Of a stretch of 25,873 nucleotides of DNA, positions 1-6,177 are shown one piece after another. The notes under the pieces were generated by a model. The model did no database searches. It saw only the letters and a list, made by a program, of their open reading frames with translations, and was not told where the DNA came from. The stretch is from JABCPE02 sp963516475 (GTDB taxonomy: Bacteria; Bacteroidota; Bacteroidia; Flavobacteriales; Weeksellaceae): NCBI GenBank assembly GCA_963516475.1, contig CAUQBR010000016.1:1-25873 (forward strand). The letters run 5' to 3'. Position numbers and translations under genes: made by a program. Within the stretch, counting starts at the first letter, position 1. The number at the start of each line of letters is the position of its first letter.

Positions 1-391
1 ACAAATCCATCATTCCTTGTGTTATTTGTATTTTCTCTTTTTATATGGGAATATACTATTTTGAAAAAAGAAAAAAATCACAAAACTCTAATACGAAAAG
101 TGGCTCTACAAGGAGATTGTAGGCAAAAATATAGACACTATGGAGAATATTTTATAAGTCCTTCTGTCATCGGTCTCTGTATTTTTGAGGTCCTGAAACA
201 CAGAGTTTGACTCGCTTATAAACCAAACTACTGATAACCAATATATTGCAAGGTTGTCGATCTCCCATGTTTTTTCGGGTTTTTGACATCGACGACTTTT
301 GCACGAAAAAAACGCACAAATTTTCACCATTTTATTGGGTTTAATGGATGTTTTTACCTAAATTTACAACCTATATTAATCAGACTTTATA
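1..391. other. Left-edge region without a convincing gene
   Basis: No recognisable gene. A + strand frame is open from base 1 to a stop at 208-210; its first part is hydrophobic followed by lysine-rich residues, so it could be the end of a membrane protein starting left of the window. The opposite strand is open at 106-330, but neither product resembles a family I know. The stretch at about 130-330 is less AT-rich and contains more CpG than its surroundings, and holds a 6-bp inverted repeat (GTCGAT near 256-261, ATCGAC near 286-293). It looks foreign to both the array that follows and a normal leader, and may be an interspersed repeat or insertion remnant. Confidence 0.3.
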
Positions 392-448
392 GCTACCTCA
401 GTAGGATTTATCCCTGCTTTAGAGTCTCAAGTTAAAACTGTAAACTAA
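392..448 (+). pseudogene. Vestigial effector 3' tail 1
   Basis: An in-frame tail ending ...IPALESQVKTVN-stop, with an upstream stop at 377-379, so it cannot be a gene by itself. It matches six other tails in this array and stops 5 nt before the next ATG at 454. I read it as the remnant 3' end of a displaced upstream gene, carried along with the small membrane-protein gene that follows. Confidence 0.65.
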
Positions 449-724
449 GAGCTATGGATGAATTATATAGGGAATTATTATGGTTTTTATTTTCAATTAT
501 TATGCTGATTTTAGGTCTTTACCTCATTTATTTAAAATTATATGACAAAAATAGTTGGTTATATAAAGAATCAGAAGGGAAAAATTGGCTATATGACACA
601 GATGGTATGCATACATGGGGGTTGATTTTTTTACTAGTAGGTAGTGGTATAGTAGGATTTATTAACTTTTTTAGATATTTTTTTGATTAATTTTATTCAA
701 AAAAAGTAAAACAGATTAATGGTA
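408..724 (+). repeat. Direct repeat, copy 1 (317 bp)
   Basis: This copy and 2322-2638 appear identical apart from one base (A at 709, G at 2623), compared by eye. The repeat starts inside effector tail 1, covers the whole membrane-protein gene 454-690 and ends inside the next tail. Spacing between copies is 1914 bp. The near-identity points to a recent duplication or gene conversion. Confidence 0.85.
454..690 (+). CDS. Small two-TM membrane protein, putative immunity protein (copy A1)
   Basis: A 78-residue protein with two predicted membrane helices (about 8-27 and 57-77). Between them is a conserved loop with the motif YLKLYDKNSWLYKES (residues 26-40) and a conserved Trp at 55. The same plan recurs in the neighbours at 787, 1170, 2368 and 2701 and in the broken copy at 1569. 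Its sequence is identical to the product of 2368-2604. The ATG lies 5 nt after the stop of an effector tail, so translation was probably coupled to that upstream gene. I do not recognise a named family. Small multi-copy membrane proteins directly behind polymorphic effector 3' ends are typically immunity proteins; the immunity role is inference from context, and a membrane-acting (for example pore-forming) effector would fit the location. Confidence 0.7.
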   Translation: MDELYRELLWFLFSIIMLILGLYLIYLKLYDKNSWLYKESEGKNWLYDTDGMHTWGLIFLLVGSGIVGFINFFRYFFD

Positions 725-783
725 TTACTACCTCTAAAATTATTATTCCTGCATTAGAATCACAAACTAAAACTGTAAATTAA
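712..783 (+). pseudogene. Vestigial effector 3' tail 2
   Basis: Reads QINGITTSKIIIPALESQ then TKTVN-stop. The stop is 3 nt before the ATG at 787. It is aligned without gaps to tails 3 and 7. Its first 13 bases also occur at the start of tail 7, as part of the 317-bp direct repeat. Confidence 0.65.
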
Positions 784-786
784 GAT

Positions 787-1050
787 ATGTATATAGAACT
801 ATTGGAAAATATTTTCTGGTTTGAATTTAGTTTAACTATTTTTATCGTGGGGGTTATGGGAGCATATATGAAGCTTTTTGATAAAAATAGTTGGTTGTAT
901 AAAGAATCTCATGAAGATGAAATATCAAATAACACGGGAAAAATACATACTTGGGGAATAATTTTATGTTTAATCTTAGGAGGAATTGTGAATACTTTCT
1001 TATATTTGAAAAAAGGGGGAGGGATGATTTTAGAACTAGTATTTCGTTAA
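787..1050 (+). CDS. Small two-TM membrane protein, putative immunity protein (copy B1)
   Basis: An 87-residue relative of the 454-690 product: N-terminal helix about 8-27, loop motif YMKLFDKNSWLYKES at 27-41, conserved HTW near 54-56 and a second helix about 57-75. Its N-terminal ten residues (MYIELLENIF) are identical to those of the 2701-2946 product, so those two form a sub-group. The C-terminus is longer than in its relatives and carries a glycine run followed by a short hydrophobic end, where the DNA has a G-rich run; a frameshift extending the original end is possible. The start is fixed by the 3-nt spacing from tail 2. Function is inferred as for the other copies: protection against a membrane-acting effector. 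Confidence 0.65.
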   Translation: MYIELLENIFWFEFSLTIFIVGVMGAYMKLFDKNSWLYKESHEDEISNNTGKIHTWGIILCLILGGIVNTFLYLKKGGGMILELVFR

Positions 1051-1097
1051 AATCGAATAACAAGATTTATTGTTTTTATCACAAAAATGGAGAATAG

Positions 1098-1166
1098 GAA
1101 AATGGTACTGCAGCCTCTAAAATTTCTATCCCCGCACTAGAATCTCAAATAAATACTGTAAATTAA
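1098..1166 (+). pseudogene. Vestigial effector 3' tail 3
   Basis: Reads NGTAASKISIPALESQINTVN-stop when translated from 1101, with an in-frame TAG just upstream at 1095-1097. The stop is 3 nt before the ATG at 1170. Its 5' half is almost identical in DNA to that of tail 7. Confidence 0.65.
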
Positions 1167-1169
1167 GAT

Positions 1170-1403
1170 ATGGATAATCTATTAATATACACCTTTCTTT
1201 TTATTATTAGTTTTATAGTCTTTTTACTAGGTGCTTGGGGTGCTTATCTAAAATTATATGATAAAAATAGTTGGTTATATAAAGAATCCCAAAAGGAAAA
1301 GTGGCCTTACAATACAGGAAGTATGGCTACCTGGAGAATAATTTTTACATTAACTTTCGGGGGGGGCATTTTCTATAGCTTTTTTAGGAGAAATTATTAC
1401 TAA
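1170..1403 (+). CDS. Small two-TM membrane protein, putative immunity protein
   Basis: A 77-residue member of the array family. The first helix spans about 5-26, followed by the motif YLKLYDKNSWLYKES (27-41), a conserved MATW-like segment with Trp near 55, and a second helix about 57-70 ending in basic and aromatic residues. It is the most divergent of the intact long copies at its N-terminus, as expected if immunity specificity diversifies while the loop motif is kept. Start chosen from the 3-nt spacing to the upstream tail stop. Function inferred only from the array context. Confidence 0.65.
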   Translation: MDNLLIYTFLFIISFIVFLLGAWGAYLKLYDKNSWLYKESQKEKWPYNTGSMATWRIIFTLTFGGGIFYSFFRRNYY

Positions 1404-1453
1404 ACTAATAGAAATATTGAAGTAATAAAGTTTTAGCTTTACTAAATAATTGA

Positions 1454-1567
1454 TTAAGTCCATTAAAAATAAAGAATAAACTGATATTAGGAAAGGGAAT
1501 AAATGGTGTAATTACTTCTGAAGCTATTATTCCTTTGATAGAACAAAATTCCAAAACAGTGAATTAA
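1454..1567 (+). pseudogene. Vestigial effector 3' tail 4 (longer)
   Basis: Open from 1454 after an in-frame TGA at 1451-1453. It ends GKGINGVITSEAIIPLIEQ then NSKTVN-stop. It shares GKG-x-N and the TSE-x-x-IP-x-x-EQ pattern with tail 5, so tails 4 and 5 form a second subtype distinct from the PALES subtype. The stop at 1565-1567 is one base before the next ATG at 1569. Confidence 0.6.
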
Positions 1568-1568
1568 A

Positions 1569-1801
1569 ATGTATGAAATTATTAAAAATATTTTACTCCT
1601 AATATTAGGAATAGGAATTACAATATTAGGATTCTATATGATATATTTAAAAAAGATAGTTGGCTATACAAAGAATCCGAAGGAGTTCATTGGATGTATG
1701 CCTTAACTAGTATGAGAACATGGGGACTGATTTTAGGTCTATCTTTTATGGGTATGGGGTTGTTTCTACATTTTTTGGAAAAACTAATTTCATTGTTATA
1801 G
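1569..1801 (+). pseudogene. Frameshifted copy of the small membrane-protein gene
   Basis: Starts with ATG at 1569 and reads in frame through the first helix to YMIYLK near 1650. A deletion of about 10 nt then removes the LYDKN part of the loop motif. The rest continues in a different frame as DSWLYKESEG, a conserved RTWG and a second helix, ending at TAG 1799-1801. The two halves together give a protein of the normal size and layout of its neighbours. This is a decayed family member; an assembly or sequencing error is less likely because 10 nt are missing. Confidence 0.8.
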
Positions 1802-1832
1802 TAAGTATGAATAACTACTATTGGATATTTAG

Positions 1833-2101
1833 GATAAATATGGAGTTTTGTTGATGAGTGTTGGAGGATATATAAGTCTAGGTGCAAGAGGAATGACGAT
1901 TGGTGTAAATTTATTTCAGAAAAAATATTCTCAAGTTGTTATAGAAACAGCTAAATTAGGGGTAGGAAAACTTACTAAAGGATTAATAGAGAACCTATAG
2001 GAAAGGGAATGAATCAAGATATTGGGGCTGAAATAAACTCACAAATTACATCAGAAGTTGTAATTCCAATGGTTGAACAACAGACAAAAACTGTAAATTA
2101 A
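1833..2101 (+). pseudogene. Longest effector remnant, frameshifted (tail 5)
   Basis: The longest vestige of the displaced upstream gene. One frame, open from 1833, encodes a glycine-rich and amphipathic segment (GGYISLGARGMTIG..., ...ETAKLGVGKLTKG) and stops at TAG 1998-2000. The homologous end continues in another frame as IGKGMNQDIGAEINSQ... and closes ...EQQTKTVN-stop at 2099-2101. The C-terminal half aligns with tail 4. So an effector C-terminal region of at least about 85 residues is still recognisable, broken by a frameshift near 1990. I do not recognise the family; alternating small and hydrophobic residues would suit a membrane-active domain, but that is speculation. Confidence 0.55.
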
Positions 2102-2110
2102 ATATTTGTC

Positions 2111-2290
2111 ATGGATGATTTTACCTCTCTCATAAAGTGGCTAGTAATTTTTATTATAGGTTGTATTTTATGTTATTATAAACTATCTAAAACAGAAATA
2201 TCTAATAATGTAGATAGTTTTAAAATATGGATATTGATACTATTATTAATTTTTGGAGGATTGATGAACATTTTTCGGCTTTTATTTTGA
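2111..2290 (+). CDS. Divergent 59-residue two-TM membrane protein of the array
   Basis: Begins 9 nt after the stop of tail 5. It encodes 59 residues: a first helix about 7-24 ending in YYKLSK, a short polar loop, a conserved-position FKIW (37-40), and a second helix about 40-55 ending NIFRLLF. The layout equals that of the neighbours, but the DKNSWLYKES loop motif is absent, so it is about 20 residues shorter. It may be a real immunity protein of a different specificity or a copy that lost its loop. Position, spacing and the following tail make it a unit of the same array. No function can be assigned beyond that. Confidence 0.55.
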   Translation: MDDFTSLIKWLVIFIIGCILCYYKLSKTEISNNVDSFKIWILILLLIFGGLMNIFRLLF

Positions 2291-2362
2291 TTAATCAAAA
2301 ATATGTTTCCTTCTAAATATGTTATCCCTGCTTTAGAGTCTCAAGTTAAAACTGTAAACTAA
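2291..2362 (+). pseudogene. Vestigial effector 3' tail 6
   Basis: Starts directly after the TGA of the preceding gene and reads ...FPSKYVIPALESQVKTVN-stop. Its last 41 bases are inside the 317-bp direct repeat and equal those of tail 1. The stop is 5 nt before the ATG at 2368. Confidence 0.65.
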
Positions 2363-2638
2363 GAGCTATGGATGAATTATATAGGGAATTATTATGGTTT
2401 TTATTTTCAATTATTATGCTGATTTTAGGTCTTTACCTCATTTATTTAAAATTATATGACAAAAATAGTTGGTTATATAAAGAATCAGAAGGGAAAAATT
2501 GGCTATATGACACAGATGGTATGCATACATGGGGGTTGATTTTTTTACTAGTAGGTAGTGGTATAGTAGGATTTATTAACTTTTTTAGATATTTTTTTGA
2601 TTAATTTTATTCAAAAAAAGTAGAACAGATTAATGGTA
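2322..2638 (+). repeat. Direct repeat, copy 2 (317 bp)
   Basis: Partner of 408-724, differing at a single base by eye. Sequences diverge immediately outside both edges, and both edges lie within effector tails, suggesting the tails served as recombination sites. Confidence 0.85.
2368..2604 (+). CDS. Small two-TM membrane protein, putative immunity protein (copy A2)
   Basis: The 78-residue product is identical to that of 454-690: two helices (about 8-27 and 57-77) around the loop motif at 26-40. It lies in the second copy of the 317-bp repeat, so it is a recent duplicate with no detectable divergence. Its left neighbour is the 59-residue divergent copy and its right neighbour the B-type copy at 2701. 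Role inferred as immunity against an effector whose 3' tail precedes it. Confidence 0.7.
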   Translation: MDELYRELLWFLFSIIMLILGLYLIYLKLYDKNSWLYKESEGKNWLYDTDGMHTWGLIFLLVGSGIVGFINFFRYFFD

Positions 2639-2697
2639 CTGCAGCCTCTAAAATTTTTATCCCCGCATTAGAATCAGAGATTAAAACTGTAAATTAA
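2626..2697 (+). pseudogene. Vestigial effector 3' tail 7 (mosaic)
   Basis: Reads QINGTAASKIFIPALES then EIKTVN-stop, 3 nt before the ATG at 2701. The first bases belong to the 317-bp repeat (as in tail 2), the middle is almost identical to tail 3, and the gene that follows resembles the one behind tail 2. It is therefore a mosaic. Confidence 0.65.
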
Positions 2698-2700
2698 GAT

Positions 2701-2946
2701 ATGTATATAGAACTATTAGAAAACATCTTTTGGATGGAATTTGGTTTAACAGGAGTTATTTCAGGAATTATGGGGGGATATATGAAATTATATGATAAAA
2801 ACAGTTGGTTGTATAAAGAAGCTCATGATGAAAGTCAGTTATATAATACTAATAATATTCGGAATTGGGGGGTGATTTTAAACTTGATAATATCAGGAGG
2901 AGCTTTTTTTTTACATTTCCTAAAAAAAATAATATCAATGTTATAA
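2701..2946 (+). CDS. Small two-TM membrane protein, putative immunity protein (copy B2)
   Basis: An 81-residue protein, last of the array. First helix about 10-27, loop motif YMKLYDKNSWLYKEA (27-41), conserved RNWG with Trp near 55, second helix about 57-74, and a basic and hydrophobic C-terminus. It shares its first ten residues with the 787-1050 product and then diverges moderately, so the pair is an older duplication than the identical A pair. A strong hairpin terminator follows about 100 bases downstream at 3044-3081. Function inferred from array context only. Confidence 0.7.
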   Translation: MYIELLENIFWMEFGLTGVISGIMGGYMKLYDKNSWLYKEAHDESQLYNTNNIRNWGVILNLIISGGAFFLHFLKKIISML

Positions 2947-3043
2947 TATATACAAAAAACGGTAATGTCCCAGATGTGTCGTTTTCATTATAAATAAGAT
3001 ATAACTATCTGATAAACAAAGCCAACACAATAATATAAAATCC

Positions 3044-3081
3044 ATAATATAGACAGGCTCTTACCTGTCTATATTATTTTT
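3044..3081 (+). terminator. Perfect hairpin terminator of the array
   Basis: A 14-bp perfect stem (3044-3057 with 3064-3077), a 6-nt loop and a T run to 3081. It ends transcription of the + strand array. Confidence 0.85.
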
Positions 3082-3222
3082 GCACAAAAATAATGATGTA
3101 TATGACTGAGTTTCATGCCTCATGTTCCAAATGTGTAGTAGTGTTCTAAATATGTTGTTTTCATGATACTCACGCTACATTATTCAAAAAATATGGATAT
3201 CAATCGCACCGTTTAGGAGTTA

Positions 3223-3257
3223 AAAAAGCAAGAGGCACGAAAATATCGTGCCTCTTG
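3223..3257 (-). terminator. Terminator of the Crp/Fnr regulator gene
   Basis: A 12-bp perfect stem (3229-3240 with 3246-3257) and a 5-nt loop. On the - strand it is followed by six T. It lies 30 nt beyond the regulator's stop. Confidence 0.85.
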
Positions 3258-3288
3258 TTAATTATCATTTATACTATTAGAACATCTA

Positions 3289-3846
3289 TCAGCCGTTACT
3301 TCTTATTCTGCTCAGTGTTTCCTGCGTAATTCCAAGGTAAGAAGCTACCATACCGAGCGGCGCCCTTAGTATGATACTGGGATTTTTCTCCATCAGGTGA
3401 CTGTATTTTTCTTTTGCGGTCATGTATTGCAGGGAGGCTATCCGCTCCAGCATCTGTGTCATTAGTTTTCCCAGAACGAATCTGCTGAACTCGGAATACT
3501 CTTTAGAAACATTCAGTGTGGCTTTCAGCTTGTGATATTCACAAGAAACGATGACGCTTTTCTCTATCGCCTGTATGCCGTAGCGCGAGGGTTCGCCGTT
3601 GTAGATGGTGTCTATCAGCGCCATGATTTTGCCCTCGGTGTAGAAATTACTCGTGATATCTTTGCCTTTTTCATAGTAAAAAGTCCGCGTAAGACCTTCC
3701 TCCACGAAATATATCTTTTGGTTAAACTGCCCGCAGCCGCTTATTTCACTGCCTTCTTCGTAAAATTCTCTGATACACTCTTTTTCAAAAAAAGCCTTAA
3801 TCGTCTCGTTGACAGTCACATGCTGACTGAGATAATCTAATATCAT
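3289..3846 (-). CDS. Crp/Fnr-family transcriptional regulator
   Basis: A 185-residue protein with a cyclic-nucleotide-binding-like beta-roll (about 15-120, containing FVEEGLTRTFYYEKGKDIT and NFYTEGKIMALID) and a C-terminal winged-helix DNA-binding part (about 150-183). The recognition segment, VASYLGITQETLSRIR, is the usual motif of this family. No conserved cysteines for an iron-sulfur cluster are arranged as in Fnr, so the signal is unknown. Start: an upstream in-frame ATG at 3903 would put the first codons inside the terminator of the preceding operon, so ATG 3846 is preferred. The gene has its own terminator, so it is probably transcribed separately from the efflux genes. Regulators of this subgroup in Bacteroidota often lie next to efflux or stress genes; control of the neighbouring operon is inference, supported by a palindrome at 7634-7649. 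Confidence 0.85.
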   Translation of the reverse strand: MILDYLSQHVTVNETIKAFFEKECIREFYEEGSEISGCGQFNQKIYFVEEGLTRTFYYEKGKDITSNFYTEGKIMALIDTIYNGEPSRYGIQAIEKSVIVSCEYHKLKATLNVSKEYSEFSRFVLGKLMTQMLERIASLQYMTAKEKYSHLMEKNPSIILRAPLGMVASYLGITQETLSRIRSNG

Positions 3847-3871
3847 TGCTGAAATTTTGGTGCAATTTACT

Positions 3872-3902
3872 AAAAAATGCCTTGACTTTTTCAGCCAAGG
3901 CA
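3872..3902 (-). terminator. Terminator of the efflux operon
   Basis: A 7-bp stem (3878-3884 with 3896-3902), 11-nt loop, followed on the - strand by six T (3877-3872). It separates the permease gene from the regulator gene and argues for the regulator start at 3846. Confidence 0.75.
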
Positions 3903-3968
3903 TTCAAACAAACAAACTAAACATATAACAACCACTTTACCCTCTTCATTTTGTCTATTTTTTTAGGT

Positions 3969-5147
3969 TTAAAAATTTTCTTCTTCCTCTTCTTTTTCTA
4001 CTAGTGAAAGCTTTCTTACTTTTAATTTTAAAGCCAAAACACACAGCACAAAATAAACCGCCATCAAAATCAGCAAATGCTGAAGATATGGATAAGTCAG
4101 CTCAAGACTTCCCTTTTGGATAAGGATAATCTTAAAGGCTTCCAAAAATGGCGTCAGCGGAATGATGTTCGCCAAATATTGTATTACTGTAGGCATCGCA
4201 CTGCTTGGCCAAGTAAATCCACCGATAATGAACGCCGGCGAAGCGATAATCATCAGAAACTGTGTTGCCTTCAAGGCATTTGGTAAGAGAACACTGAAAA
4301 GCGCGCCCAAAAATGTGCAAGTCATGATGAAAACCGTAGCAAGAATCGCAAATCCAAAGATGTTTTCTAAAACAGGTATTTTAAAATACAAGCCCATCGC
4401 CGAAAGTATAAGGATATTTATCACAGAAATTATCCAAATAGGAAGGCATTTCATAACAAGCATTAGAATGGCAGGACTTCCTTTATAATTCTCCAAGAAA
4501 GATTTTCTACGGAAATCCGAAGCGAAACTCACCGCCATAGCAAGCAATACTACCTGCTGAAAAACTACGCCCATCATGGCAGGCCACATGAAAATAAGAT
4601 AGTTGGAAGTGGTATTAAACATCGTGATGTAGTTCGCCTTGAAGGGTTCATACTGCATCTTTGCCTGTTCTGCATTGGCACCTCTTTTTTGGAGGGTTTT
4701 CATTTCCATTCCTGCGGACAATGTCCCAAGCGTTACCTGAATCGCTTTGGAGGAGAAATTCGCAGTAAGAACATTTCCTGTATTTACATAAACATTTATT
4801 TCAGGATATTTTCTCAGCAATATATCTTTCTCAAAGTTTTCAGGGATTTTCACCACTGCGGCAGCTTTTGTCTTAATGACTTCATCTTCCAGTCTTAGCG
4901 GCTCTTGAGTATAGTGGAGGACTTTTATCGTTTTATTGTCTCCCAGCATATCCACCACTGTGGAGGATGTGGGTGTGTGGTCTTGGTCTATGACTATCAC
5001 TGGGAGATTGTCCACTTTTCCTTCTTTGTAGGTAAACCCAATGAGCAGTCCGTAAACTATAGGCCCGAGGATAAATACACTTCGCAAAGTATCATTAGCC
5101 AAGAATATTTTGAACTCACGCTTTAGTAAGTGAATAAACTTTTTCAT
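3969..5147 (-). CDS. ABC-2 type transporter permease of a tripartite efflux system
   Basis: A 392-residue inner-membrane protein. One N-terminal helix (about 22-41) is followed by a periplasmic domain of about 140 residues and then five or six helices (about 185-375), the layout of the YhhJ/DrrB-like ABC-2 permeases with an inserted periplasmic domain. The C-terminal tail is strikingly acidic (a run of Glu before NF). Its ATG shares one base with the stop codon of the HlyD-like gene upstream, so the two are translationally coupled. It should export a substrate through the adaptor and TolC-like partner. Family members need an ABC ATPase; none is encoded in this operon, so one must come from elsewhere, perhaps the gene at 9520-10215 or one outside the window. 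Substrate unknown, probably toxic compounds. Confidence 0.85.
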   Translation of the reverse strand: MKKFIHLLKREFKIFLANDTLRSVFILGPIVYGLLIGFTYKEGKVDNLPVIVIDQDHTPTSSTVVDMLGDNKTIKVLHYTQEPLRLEDEVIKTKAAAVVKIPENFEKDILLRKYPEINVYVNTGNVLTANFSSKAIQVTLGTLSAGMEMKTLQKRGANAEQAKMQYEPFKANYITMFNTTSNYLIFMWPAMMGVVFQQVVLLAMAVSFASDFRRKSFLENYKGSPAILMLVMKCLPIWIISVINILILSAMGLYFKIPVLENIFGFAILATVFIMTCTFLGALFSVLLPNALKATQFLMIIASPAFIIGGFTWPSSAMPTVIQYLANIIPLTPFLEAFKIILIQKGSLELTYPYLQHLLILMAVYFVLCVLALKLKVRKLSLVEKEEEEENF

Positions 5148-6127
5148 TATTTTAGGATTACATTAGAGTTTACCAAGATATTTTTTGTCTGCTGAATATC
5201 CTGTGGTTTTACTTTTATTTCATAAACAGCTTCCTGCATTTTATAATCTGGGAAAGCAGTGGTCACATCGGCATATTTAGTCAGTTGCTTTATCGTCATT
5301 ATCTTCCCTGAAACAGCAGCTTTGTTATACACCACTTCCATATTTACAGTCTGCCCTTTTTGGTATTTTGCAATCTGCCCTTCTGGAACAGTAAATCTGA
5401 AATAAGTGCTCTCTGGCAGATATCCATTGAACAATGCAAATCCAGCAGTCGCCAGCTCACCTTTGTGAAGTGTAATAGATTCTATTTCCATATCACTGGT
5501 AGCAATCACATATCGCTCAGAATAGGCTACTTTTGCCTCTTGTAGTGCTCCTGCTGCCTGCTCAGCCTGTCCAGCCGCCATACTGATTCTCTCATAACGA
5601 GTGCCGTTTTCCACATCTCTCAGCTCCGCGATTACCGCATCATATTGCGCTTTTGCACCTTGATATTTAGCGATAACTTCATCGTATGCCTGTGGCGACA
5701 TCAGACTGTCTTTGAACATATTAGTAGCTCTGTTGTATGATTTTTGTGCGTATTCATACTGCTCACGAAGCCCTCTTTCTTTGGCTCTTAGCTGGCTTAA
5801 TTGGTTTGCCGTAGCGCCATTTCTTGCCATCTCAGCTTGTGCAGTCGCTGCGTGAGTCGCTCCCTGTGCCTGAGCTATTTTAGCCGAAATCTCTGGCGCA
5901 TCTATCTTCGCGAGTGTATCTCCCGCCTTTACTGTCTGTCCTTCTTCTACATAGATTTCCAAAATTCGCCCTGTGATTTTCGGAGCGAAAGAAATCACTT
6001 CTTTTTTTACTTTTCCTTCCACTGCGTTTTCCTGTTTTTCACTGTTACAAGAAACCAATGCAAATGCAGTCAATAAAAGAGCTGATTTTACAGCATTATT
6101 TTTAATATTTATATCGTTTAGTTTCAT
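5147..6127 (-). CDS. HlyD-family periplasmic adaptor, lipoprotein
   Basis: A 326-residue membrane fusion protein. The N-terminus is a lipoprotein signal with lipobox LVSC (Cys 27), so the adaptor is lipid-anchored rather than held by a membrane helix. After it comes the first half of a biotinyl-lipoyl-like domain (GRILEIYVEEGQTVKAGDTL, about 52-71), a long alpha-helical hairpin rich in Ala, Gln and Glu (about 80-180, probable coiled coil reaching TolC), and the second lipoyl half with a beta-barrel domain (about 205-326). It bridges the permease encoded directly downstream (1-base overlap) and the TolC-like protein encoded 50 nt upstream. Length is typical for the family. Confidence 0.9.
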   Translation of the reverse strand: MKLNDINIKNNAVKSALLLTAFALVSCNSEKQENAVEGKVKKEVISFAPKITGRILEIYVEEGQTVKAGDTLAKIDAPEISAKIAQAQGATHAATAQAEMARNGATANQLSQLRAKERGLREQYEYAQKSYNRATNMFKDSLMSPQAYDEVIAKYQGAKAQYDAVIAELRDVENGTRYERISMAAGQAEQAAGALQEAKVAYSERYVIATSDMEIESITLHKGELATAGFALFNGYLPESTYFRFTVPEGQIAKYQKGQTVNMEVVYNKAAVSGKIMTIKQLTKYADVTTAFPDYKMQEAVYEIKVKPQDIQQTKNILVNSNVILK

Positions 6128-6177
6128 TTCTTTGTTGATTTTATTTGGTTGTTAAAATTGTTTCAGTTTGTTCGTTA

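Larger units (their letters stand above)
2947..3288. other. Intergenic region between the array and the regulator gene
   Basis: Contains two terminators (3044-3081 and 3223-3257, listed separately) and no convincing gene. Three similar short words occur: TGTCCCAGATGTGTCG near 2967, TGTTCCAAATGTGT near 3124 and TGTTCTAAATATGTTG near 3142; the first and third are both followed by TTTTCAT. They may be remnants of a repeated element or binding sites; I see nothing that decides between these. Confidence 0.5.

Noticed and set aside
106..330. 74-codon - strand frame at the left edge
   Set aside because: No recognisable domain, no promoter, odd composition; more likely part of a repeat than a gene.
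392..2946. CRISPR array or transposon-type repeats
   Set aside because: Repeat units are unequal (about 180-540 bp), coding, and divergent; there are no short regular repeats with spacers and no transposase gene.
3863..3870. GTAAATTG as -7 box of the Crp/Fnr gene
   Set aside because: It matches TAnnTTTG poorly and lies only about 20 nt from the ATG; too weak to list.
3847..3903. Upstream ATG (3903) for the Crp/Fnr gene
   Set aside because: The extension would be read through the efflux operon terminator hairpin; family members start near MILDYL.
4132..4320. Antisense and alternative frames inside the efflux, ABC and YfhO genes
   Set aside because: Shadow frames of strongly supported genes, without domains or starts of their own.
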